7,148 nt of DNA, taken from NCBI GenBank assembly GCA_021795135.1, contig JAJYPT010000087.1, positions 1 through 7,148 on the forward strand, written 5' to 3'. The DNA comes from Actinomycetes bacterium (GTDB taxonomy: Bacteria; Actinomycetota; Acidimicrobiia; Acidimicrobiales; JAJYPT01). Under the pieces are notes generated by a model that worked only from the letters and a program-made list of their open reading frames with translations, did no database searches and had not been told where the DNA came from. Of the stretch, positions 1 to 6,146 are shown piece by piece. The translations under genes were made by a program, and so were the position numbers. Position 1 is the first letter of the stretch; each line of letters begins with the position of its first letter.

Positions 1-1282
1 CCTTACAACAAGTTCTTTCAAAATGAAAAGTAGATCGAGAAGCTTTATTTGCACAAAGACTTTGTATTGTTACTTCTAAATCCCCAAGAAATTGGTCTGG
101 GGAACTATAAGCACCACTACCTACAGCAGTTGCATATCCTGATGCATGGGTTCGGCGCAAACGTTCTTCAATGACAGTAAATTTTTGTCTATAAGGCTCA
201 GATGGGTTGCGCAGAGTTGCTCTTTTCATAATTTCAGGCAATTCCAAAAAATCAATTTCTAAAGATTTTTCAAATTCTTTAGAAACACCTACTCTTTTAG
301 AAGAATGACTCATCTCAGAGGCCAAATTAGCAATATCAGAAATATATCTATTTAAAATAATTCCTCTTTGGCGAGATAGGGTATCTTCGGTTACTTCTAA
401 AGTTACAAAAGGATTTCCGTCCCTATCACCACCCATCCATGAACCAAATCGTAAAAAGGGTTGGACATCTTTACTAGCTTGTGGAAAGTTTTCCTCTACT
501 GCACTAAGTAGATCACGATAGAGCCTAGGAACCACATAGTATCCTGCTTCAGATAAATAAATTAATCCTTTTTTGACTTCATCTTGAGGTGTAGGTCTTA
601 TTGCTCTAACTTCATCTGTTTGCCAAAGTACTGCTATTTCTGCAGATAAGGCCTCATGCACATCAAAGCGTTCATTAGAGGTAAGCCTAGGGTCTTCTAG
701 GCTCCCAAGCAAAGAATCTATATGACGATGATGTTCTAATACAGAACGACGACGTGCTTCTGTGGGATGGGCAGTAAAGACAGGTCTTAGATCTAAGCGT
801 TGTAATAAACTTCCAACTTCTTTAGAACTTACACCTTCTTGTTTCAAGCTAGTAATTGCTTGAGCAATAGATTCTGCCCTTGGAAAAGGCTCTTCTCGTA
901 ATTGTCTAGCTCTTATTGCTCGAAGGCGATTGCGAGCTTCTGCAATGTTTACTAAGTGTAAATAAAGAGTAAATGCTCTAACTACATGTGAAGAAAGTTC
1001 TACGTCTAGACCAGCTACTAAATCTGCTAATTCGGCCTCTCCTTCGACTGTATAGTGTTCTCTAAGTTCTGTAGCACGTATTCTTATCTCATTTGTCAGT
1101 TCTAAAAACTCAACACCAACTTGTTCTTTCAACACCAAATTAAGAGTATCTCTTAAAAGTTCTACCTCTTCTGCCAAGCGTAACATGGGATCAGCATAAG
1201 GATTCGAGATCAAAGGAGCATCCGAAGGAAATATATCATGGGTTGAAAAAGAACTAGATGAAGGTCTACTGGTGTCTTTCAA
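1..1282 (-). CDS. ppc: Phosphoenolpyruvate carboxylase, N-terminal part (gene continues beyond base 1)
   Basis: Cytosolic PEP carboxylase makes oxaloacetate and phosphate from PEP and bicarbonate, an anaplerotic step feeding the TCA cycle. About 427 codons are readable on the minus strand without a stop, roughly the first half of a family usually near 900 residues. Two signatures are visible: FTAHPTEARRR around residue 170, containing the catalytic histidine of the HPTE motif, and GSWMGGDRDGNPFVT around residue 280. The later glycine-rich catalytic loop lies outside the window. The start is TTG at 1282: an in-frame TGA lies just upstream, and an AGAAGGG ribosome site (1290-1296) sits at good spacing. 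The gene follows the carboxyltransferase gene after 57 bases with no terminator between them, so the two are probably co-transcribed. Identification is firm; the exact start is a little less so. Confidence 0.96.
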   Translation of the reverse strand, partial: MKDTSRPSSSSFSTHDIFPSDAPLISNPYADPMLRLAEEVELLRDTLNLVLKEQVGVEFLELTNEIRIRATELREHYTVEGEAELADLVAGLDVELSSHVVRAFTLYLHLVNIAEARNRLRAIRARQLREEPFPRAESIAQAITSLKQEGVSSKEVGSLLQRLDLRPVFTAHPTEARRRSVLEHHRHIDSLLGSLEDPRLTSNERFDVHEALSAEIAVLWQTDEVRAIRPTPQDEVKKGLIYLSEAGYYVVPRLYRDLLSAVEENFPQASKDVQPFLRFGSWMGGDRDGNPFVTLEVTEDTLSRQRGIILNRYISDIANLASEMSHSSKRVGVSKEFEKSLEIDFLELPEIMKRATLRNPSEPYRQKFTVIEERLRRTHASGYATAVGSGAYSSPDQFLGDLEVTIQSLCANKASRSTFHFERTCCK

Positions 1283-1339
1283 TTGCTTTCCCTTCTGGGC
1301 AATTCATGTAAATATTCGTATTAAGCAGTTAGGCTTTTG

Positions 1340-2791
1340 TCAAAGTGGAGAATTAGAGTGCTTGCGTTTTATCAATTCTTCTCGCTTGGTTTCTAGCATT
1401 TCAAAAGCTCTAAATATCAGCTCACGGCTTTGGCTAGGTTCTATAATATCGTCTACATACCCTCGCTCAGAAGCCAATTCAGCTGTACAAAAACGCTGCG
1501 CATATTGTTGTTCTAATTCATTTTTGGTCCTTAGGCGCTCTTGATCGTCTTCGATTTGTGCTAATTTTCGTCCATGTAAAATCTGAACTGCGCCTGAAGC
1601 CCCCATTACTGCTATTTCAGCATTGGGCCATGCAAAACATATGTCATTACCTAATCCTTTGGAATCCATGACAATGTAGGCTCCTCCATAAGCTTTTCTA
1701 ATTACCATAGACACCCTAGGCACACTAGCAGCTCCATAAGCATGAACTAATTGAGCACCATGTCTAATCATACCCCGCCACTCTAGATCCTTACCGGGCT
1801 GAAACCCTGGAGTATCTACTAAAGTAAGCAAACTTACGTTAAAAGCATCACACATTTGGACAAAACGAGCTGCTTTTTGTGAACCTTCTATATCTATTGT
1901 ACCTGCCAACCTAGAAGGTTGATTGGCAATAATTCCTATACTTATTCCACCAATGCGAGCAAAACCAGTGAGGATATTTGGAGCAAAACTAAAACGCAAC
2001 TCTAAAAAAGTGTCCTCATCTACTATATCGTTTATTACTTGGACCATATCATAAGATGCAGAAGAAGAATTTGGTACCACCGATTCTGCTATATTACATT
2101 GTCTATCAGTGGGATCTTGAGATAAAACCTTAGGTGGTATTTGCCAACAAGAAGACGGTAAATAAGATAAAACATCTAATACAACCACTAAAGCTTCTTC
2201 TTCGTCTTGGACTACAAAGCTACTAAGGCCGCTTTGATTAGCATGAATTTGATATCCACCTAAATCTGTAGGACTTACTTGAGCACCAGTTATACCAGCT
2301 ACAGTCGAAGGGGCACTTACAAAAGCATGAGCATCTTCGGTAAAGATCACAATGTCTACTATTCCAAGCAAAAGCGATACTGAAGACACACAAGGCCCAG
2401 TTACTATTATAAAGGTAGGAATAACACCCGAAGCACTACTAAGAGATCTTACCAAAGCTCCCCACGCTGCCAAAGCGGTAATTCCATCTCTTAGGTCAAA
2501 TCCAGTAATAGAAATGGAACCCACTACTGGTATTTCTAATTCAATAGCGGTTGTAATCAATTTTGAAATCTTCAAAGCATCACTTGCTTTTAGCGCTCTT
2601 GGATTCTTAGCATCTCCTAATTTGAACCATGCAACACGGCGACCACTTATTTCTTCTAGTTTTGATTCAAAGATGGATTCTTTTTCCCCATTGGACAAAA
2701 TACGCTCTACAGATTCAGAAGATGTTTCTATAAAGGATTTAGAATCAAGCGAATTAACAACTGATGTATAAGGTAAATTTGATTCCAACAA
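1340..2791 (-). CDS. Biotin-dependent acyl-CoA carboxylase, carboxyltransferase (beta, PCCB-type) subunit
   Basis: This subunit should transfer a carboxyl group from carboxybiotin to an acyl-CoA such as acetyl- or propionyl-CoA; the substrate cannot be told from the sequence. The C-terminal half is classic: GGISIGIIANQP (281-292), VDTPGFQPG (325-333), IRKAYGGAY (364-372) and AEIAVMGASGAVQIL (391-405). The N-terminal half keeps GPC (132-134), ELGG-like DLGG (176-179) and DEEEAL (196-201). At 483 residues it is somewhat shorter than the usual 510-530, with a divergent first 110 residues and no AccD-type zinc finger. Oddly, the usual GPCAGG reads GPCVSS, replacing the glycine pair associated with the acyl-CoA oxyanion hole. 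The start is TTG at 2791 with AGGA five bases upstream; an adjacent in-frame TTG at 2794 is an alternative. The biotin carboxylase and biotin carrier partner is not in the window. A decarboxylase subunit of the same fold is possible. Confidence 0.88.
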   Translation of the reverse strand: MLESNLPYTSVVNSLDSKSFIETSSESVERILSNGEKESIFESKLEEISGRRVAWFKLGDAKNPRALKASDALKISKLITTAIELEIPVVGSISITGFDLRDGITALAAWGALVRSLSSASGVIPTFIIVTGPCVSSVSLLLGIVDIVIFTEDAHAFVSAPSTVAGITGAQVSPTDLGGYQIHANQSGLSSFVVQDEEEALVVVLDVLSYLPSSCWQIPPKVLSQDPTDRQCNIAESVVPNSSSASYDMVQVINDIVDEDTFLELRFSFAPNILTGFARIGGISIGIIANQPSRLAGTIDIEGSQKAARFVQMCDAFNVSLLTLVDTPGFQPGKDLEWRGMIRHGAQLVHAYGAASVPRVSMVIRKAYGGAYIVMDSKGLGNDICFAWPNAEIAVMGASGAVQILHGRKLAQIEDDQERLRTKNELEQQYAQRFCTAELASERGYVDDIIEPSQSRELIFRAFEMLETKREELIKRKHSNSPL

Positions 2792-2943
2792 ATTCCTATC
2801 TAATAAAGTATCTCGAATAAGTTTTTACTTCCAGTTTGCCAAGTTTTAACAACTTTATTGTTGATCTTGAATAGTTATTAGCTAAATATGGGCAACAATT
2901 AGAATAAGTCATAACAAATGTCACAAAAAGCAGAAGGAGAAAT
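2792..2943. promoter_or_regulatory. Divergent intergenic promoter region between the carboxyltransferase gene and glgC
   Basis: This 152-base, very AT-rich stretch separates two genes that are transcribed away from each other, so it must hold promoters for both. Two overlapping inverted repeats are visible: AAGTT-N5-AACTT (2841-2855) and AACAA-N5-TTGTT (2848-2862). They could be a regulator site or a weak hairpin. On the minus strand, TTGGCA is a fair -35 box but the matching -10 is poor. On the plus strand, TAGAAT (2900-2905) looks like a -10 without a good -35. No riboswitch was recognised. Confidence 0.5.
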
Positions 2944-4167
2944 GTGAACAATCCTGTCCTGGCTATGGTACTAGCTGGCGGTGAAGGTAAACGTCTATAC
3001 CCCCTAACAGCTGATCGAGCCAAACCAGCAGTGCCCTTTGGAGGAAATTATCGCCTAATAGATTTTGTTTTGTCCAATCTCATAAATGCTAAATACCTAA
3101 AGGTGGTAGTTCTTACCCAATATAAAAGTCATAGCTTAAACCGACACATTGACCAAACTTGGAACCTTTCTGCTCAATTAGGAAACTATATTACTCCTGT
3201 TCCTGCCCAAATGAATAGAGGACCAAGATGGTTTTCTGGTTCTGCAGATGCAATCTATCAGAATCTTAATCTCATAAGAGATGAGCGTCCAGATTTTGTT
3301 GTAGTCTTTGGAGCTGACCATGTCTATCATATGGATCCAGCCCAAATGGTAAAAGCCCACAAAGAATCTGGTTTTGGGGTAACAGTAGCAGGGGTTAGAG
3401 TCCCAAAAGAACAAGCTAGTGAATTTGGTGTAATACAAAGTAAAAACGGAATTAAAATAGATTCTTTTTTAGAAAAACCTACCAATGTAGAAGGTCTTAG
3501 TTCTGATCCTGACAAGATTTTAGCTTCTATGGGTAATTACGTATTTTCTACCGAAGCGCTAATAAATGCTGTAGTAAAAGACTCTGCAATTGAATCAAGT
3601 CAGCATGATTTAGGTGGAGATGTCATTCCCATGATGGTAGAAGAACAAAATGCAGGCGTTTATGACTTTAGCCAGAATCAAGTACCTGGCAGTACAGAAC
3701 ACGATAAGCACTATTGGAGAGATGTTGGAACTTTAGATTCTTATTATGAGGCTCATATGGATTTAGTTTCTGTCCATCCTCGTTTTAATTTGTTTAACAA
3801 TAGCTGGCCCATTTATTCTTGGCGCCCTCCCCTACCACCTGCAAAATTTGTATTTGACGAAGCAAATAGACGAGGCCAAGCACTGGATTCAATGATTAGT
3901 CCAGGAGTAATTATCTCTGGAGCCACAGTACGTCGTTCTATTATTTCACCTGGGGTAAAAATTGAATCTGGAGCCGTAGTAGAAAACTGCGTTGTTTTAG
4001 ACAATGTCTATATTGGACAAGGAGCAAAATTACGTCACGCCATTATTGACAAAGATGTAGTCATATCCCCAGGTACCATCATGGGTATGGATCCAGAAGT
4101 TGATGCCCAACGCTTTACTACTTCTCAACAAGGAGTAATAGTTATAGGAAAAGGAAAAAAGGTCTAA
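2944..4167 (+). CDS. glgC: Glucose-1-phosphate adenylyltransferase (ADP-glucose pyrophosphorylase)
   Basis: GlgC makes ADP-glucose and pyrophosphate from ATP and glucose-1-phosphate, the committed step of bacterial glycogen synthesis in the cytosol. The 407-residue length is typical. The N-terminal nucleotidyltransferase domain shows the GGEGKRL loop (12-18), RAKPAVPFGG (25-34), WFSGSADA (96-103), FGADHVY (122-128), FLEKP (175-179) and YWRDVGT (257-263). A C-terminal left-handed beta-helix of hexapeptide type runs from about 315 to 385. The start is GTG at 2944: the overlapping ATG at 2942 is followed at once by TGA, and an AGAAGGAG ribosome site lies at 2932-2939, four bases upstream. The sequence closely resembles actinobacterial GlgC proteins. 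It stands alone here, converging on cbbS at a shared terminator, with no other glycogen genes visible. Confidence 0.97.
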   Translation: MNNPVLAMVLAGGEGKRLYPLTADRAKPAVPFGGNYRLIDFVLSNLINAKYLKVVVLTQYKSHSLNRHIDQTWNLSAQLGNYITPVPAQMNRGPRWFSGSADAIYQNLNLIRDERPDFVVVFGADHVYHMDPAQMVKAHKESGFGVTVAGVRVPKEQASEFGVIQSKNGIKIDSFLEKPTNVEGLSSDPDKILASMGNYVFSTEALINAVVKDSAIESSQHDLGGDVIPMMVEEQNAGVYDFSQNQVPGSTEHDKHYWRDVGTLDSYYEAHMDLVSVHPRFNLFNNSWPIYSWRPPLPPAKFVFDEANRRGQALDSMISPGVIISGATVRRSIISPGVKIESGAVVENCVVLDNVYIGQGAKLRHAIIDKDVVISPGTIMGMDPEVDAQRFTTSQQGVIVIGKGKKV

Positions 4168-4182
4168 AGATTAGCTAGCATA

Positions 4183-4218
4183 AAAATTACCTTAGGTCTA
4201 AATACCTAAGGTAATTTT
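4183..4218. terminator. Bidirectional hairpin terminator between glgC and cbbS
   Basis: A perfect 15-bp inverted repeat has arms AAAATTACCTTAGGT (4183-4197) and ACCTAAGGTAATTTT (4204-4218) around a six-base loop CTAAAT. The arms end in A and T runs, so the transcript has a U-rich tail in either direction. It lies 15 bases after the glgC stop and 12 bases after the cbbS stop, so it can end both convergent transcripts. Confidence 0.93.
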
Positions 4219-4230
4219 ATATTTAGACTC

Positions 4231-4602
4231 CTAAAATTTACTACTACCATGACCAAAATCATCGGCTTGGGCTATAAATTCAGATTCAGATTTGGGACGA
4301 TTGACAATAAATGAAAAAGCAGTAAATTGACGACCTAAACTTGTACCATGGGCAGTTATTCGAATGTAGTAGTTTGGGTAGGCTTGTCTACATCTATTTA
4401 CTTCGTAGATAATTGCTGCACTATCTCTCATATCAAACATTGGAAGTCCCCACATTTCCCATAATGACTTGGGAGGATAAGGATTGTCGCTAAATTCAAT
4501 TCCAATAGTCCAATCCTGGTCCAAAGCGTATTGAATCTGGAGCTTTATCTCATCATTAGATAATTCAGGCAAATAAGAAAAACTACCTTGACTAAGTTTC
4601 AT
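4231..4602 (-). CDS. cbbS: RuBisCO small subunit, red-type form I, with a short C-terminal tail
   Basis: The small subunit caps and stabilises the large-subunit octamer of form I RuBisCO and has no catalytic residues of its own. Red-type hallmarks are clear: MKLSQGSFSYLPEL at the start, WEMWGLPMFDMRD (48-60), EVNRCRQAYPNYYIRITA (67-84) and FSFIVNRP (96-103). The ATG at 4602 is chosen over the in-frame TTG at 4617 because an AAAGGAAG ribosome site falls between them and the protein then starts where relatives do. The product has 123 residues. Red-type relatives usually have a longer tail after NRP that forms a beta-hairpin in the central channel. Here only about 20 unrelated-looking residues remain. 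It follows cbbL by 28 bases in the same operon and is the last gene before the terminator; no cbbX follows. Confidence 0.93.
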   Translation of the reverse strand: MKLSQGSFSYLPELSNDEIKLQIQYALDQDWTIGIEFSDNPYPPKSLWEMWGLPMFDMRDSAAIIYEVNRCRQAYPNYYIRITAHGTSLGRQFTAFSFIVNRPKSESEFIAQADDFGHGSSKF

Positions 4603-4630
4603 TTTTCTTCCTTTCAAACTTTTCTAAATC

Positions 4631-6061
4631 TCAAATTGAACTAGGTGTTATATCAGGGGTGTCAGTAGATTCATAGTTGAAAGAAATACCTCCCCAAATA
4701 TCTAAAGCCATTTGAAGCTCGGGACTTTGTTTGGCTACATTAGCTAAGATGTCATCTCCTTCTTTTAAAAAGTCCCGACCTTCATTGCGAGCTTTGATCA
4801 TTGCTTCGCTAGCAACACGACTAGCAGTTGCTCCAGCAGAGATTCCCATTGGGTGACCCATGATGGCTCCACTAAATTGCAACACTACGTCTTGTCCTAA
4901 ATAATGTAAAAGTTGATGCATTTGACCAGCATGAATACCACCAGAGGCAACTGGCATTACATTGGACAAACAGGCCCAAGATTGGTCAAAATAGATCCCA
5001 TGAGCAGGATTTGTGGGAACAAAATCTTGCCTCAAAATATCGTAAAAACCCCTAATGATATTTGGGTCTCCATCAAGTTTTCCAACGATGGTTCCTGCAT
5101 GAATATGATCAACACCAATAAGTCTGGCCCATTTGGCAATAACTCTAAAACTAATACCATGTGTCTTTTGGCGACTATAAGTGCTATGACTTGACTGATC
5201 TAGATGCAATAAAACTCTATTTTTACGCGCCCAATTAGACATCGATTGTATAGCCACATATCCAACAGCAAGATCAATCATGATAATAGGGGCACCAATT
5301 TCTTTGGCAAAATTAGCTTTTTCATACATTGTTTCTATATCAGCAGCAGTGACATTCATATAATGTCCTTTTATTTCCCCAGTTGTAGCTTGAGCTTTTT
5401 CAATAGCTTCCATAGCTAAGATAAAACTATCTCTCCAGCCCATAGACACCTGAGTATTGATGCTTCTATCGTCTTTGGTAAAGTCGAGGCCTCCACGAAG
5501 AGCTTCGTAAATGATACGACCATAATTATTCGCTGATAAAGCTAATTTTGGCTTTATAGTTGCACCTAGTAAGGGGCGACCATAGGTATTTAGATGTTCA
5601 CGTTCAGTAATAATTCCATGGGGAGGACCATGAAAGGTCTTTACATACAAACTTGGAATACGCATATCTTCTAAACGCAAAGACTGAATTACTTTAAGAC
5701 CAAAAACATCGCTAATAATAGAAGAAGTTAAATTAGCGATAGAGCCTTGTTCAAAAAGATCGATATCATAAGCAATATAGGCAATATATTGGTCTGTACC
5801 AGGTACTAGATCTATGCGATAACATTTTGCCTGATAATGTTCAAGATCAACCAAGCGAGCTGTCCATAGAGCTGTCCATGTAGCAGTAGATGATTCTCCA
5901 GCTACAGCTGCTGCGGCTTCTATAACATCTACACCTTTTTGAGGAACAATACGAAAAGCGACTAAAATATCGGTATCTTTTGGCTCATAGTTGGGTTCCC
6001 AGTATCCTCTTTTCGCATAAGGGATAACACCTGCTTCCCCCTTGTTTTTAATATCTGGCAT
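4631..6061 (-). CDS. cbbL: Form I (red-type) RuBisCO large-subunit homologue with substituted active-site residues
   Basis: Ordinary RuBisCO large subunit carboxylates ribulose-1,5-bisphosphate. The 476-residue length and ungapped motifs (GYWEPNYEPKDTD 19-31, AVAGESSTATW 52-62, GRPLLGATIKPKL 161-173, VDHIHAGTIVGKLDGD 317-332, MPVASGGIHAGQMH 369-382) place it in red-type form I (IC/ID-like), not form IV. Retained functional residues (spinach number in brackets) are E56 (60), T61, W62, K170 (175), K172 (177), K196 (201), D198 (203), H321 (327), K328 (334) and S373 (379). Altered ones are N123 to D118, metal ligand E204 to R199, H294 to D288, R295 to Q289 and G403 to S397. Normal carboxylase activity therefore looks unlikely, yet the frame is intact. 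The ATG at 6061 has a strong GAGAGGAG ribosome site (6070-6077) eight bases upstream. The cbbL symbol reflects homology; function is uncertain. Confidence 0.92.
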   Translation of the reverse strand: MPDIKNKGEAGVIPYAKRGYWEPNYEPKDTDILVAFRIVPQKGVDVIEAAAAVAGESSTATWTALWTARLVDLEHYQAKCYRIDLVPGTDQYIAYIAYDIDLFEQGSIANLTSSIISDVFGLKVIQSLRLEDMRIPSLYVKTFHGPPHGIITEREHLNTYGRPLLGATIKPKLALSANNYGRIIYEALRGGLDFTKDDRSINTQVSMGWRDSFILAMEAIEKAQATTGEIKGHYMNVTAADIETMYEKANFAKEIGAPIIMIDLAVGYVAIQSMSNWARKNRVLLHLDQSSHSTYSRQKTHGISFRVIAKWARLIGVDHIHAGTIVGKLDGDPNIIRGFYDILRQDFVPTNPAHGIYFDQSWACLSNVMPVASGGIHAGQMHQLLHYLGQDVVLQFSGAIMGHPMGISAGATASRVASEAMIKARNEGRDFLKEGDDILANVAKQSPELQMALDIWGGISFNYESTDTPDITPSSI

Positions 6062-6146
6062 ATAATTTTCTCCTCTCTAGACAACAATGCTTCAAAATTC
6101 TTTAGATGTCTATTGACTTTTTTTATTTGTTAATAACTAATAGGTT
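6062..6146. promoter_or_regulatory. Divergent cbbL / LysR regulator promoter region
   Basis: This 85-base region separates cbbL from its divergent regulator gene, the standard place for CbbR control of a cbb operon. On the plus strand, TTGACT (6113-6118), a 17-base spacer and ACTAAT (6136-6141) form a possible promoter. It would start transcription at or next to the regulator's ATG. I see no convincing -35/-10 pair for cbbL on the other strand. Confidence 0.55.
6125..6141. promoter_or_regulatory. Candidate LysR-type (CbbR) operator
   Basis: The 17-base sequence ATTTGTTAATAACTAAT is an inverted repeat with eight-base arms that match at seven positions around a central A. It contains a symmetric T-N11-A core (6127-6139), the general LysR-family operator pattern. 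It lies between cbbL and the regulator gene and overlaps the regulator's proposed -10 box, as expected for autorepression. AT-rich DNA can give such matches by chance. Confidence 0.5.

Noticed and set aside
1272..1544. Plus-strand open frame over the carboxyltransferase 3' end
   Set aside because: It lies antisense to a well-supported gene, and its product has no recognisable motif.
2352..2771. Plus-strand open frame of 139 codons inside the carboxyltransferase gene
   Set aside because: It is wholly antisense to conserved coding sequence, with no family resemblance.
2796..3023. Minus-strand open frame of 75 codons across the glgC start
   Set aside because: It overlaps the glgC 5' end on the opposite strand, resembles no known family and is explained as a shadow frame.
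4231..4617. Longer cbbS starting at TTG 4617
   Set aside because: The ribosome site AAAGGAAG lies inside that extension and directs the ATG at 4602, which also matches the usual small-subunit N terminus.
4913..5194. Plus-strand open frame inside cbbL
   Set aside because: It is antisense to conserved RuBisCO motifs and has no credible product.
4631..6061. cbbL as a decaying pseudogene
   Set aside because: The frame is complete with normal start, ribosome site and stop; changes are in-frame substitutions focused on active-site loops, while the scaffold, the small subunit and the regulator are kept. Random decay would scatter changes and introduce stops.
4631..6061. cbbL as a form IV RuBisCO-like protein (MtnW type) or form III enzyme
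   Set aside because: The N-terminal GYWEPNYEPKDTD and ESSTATW motifs, ungapped similarity to red-type form I throughout, and an adjacent small-subunit gene all argue for form I ancestry.
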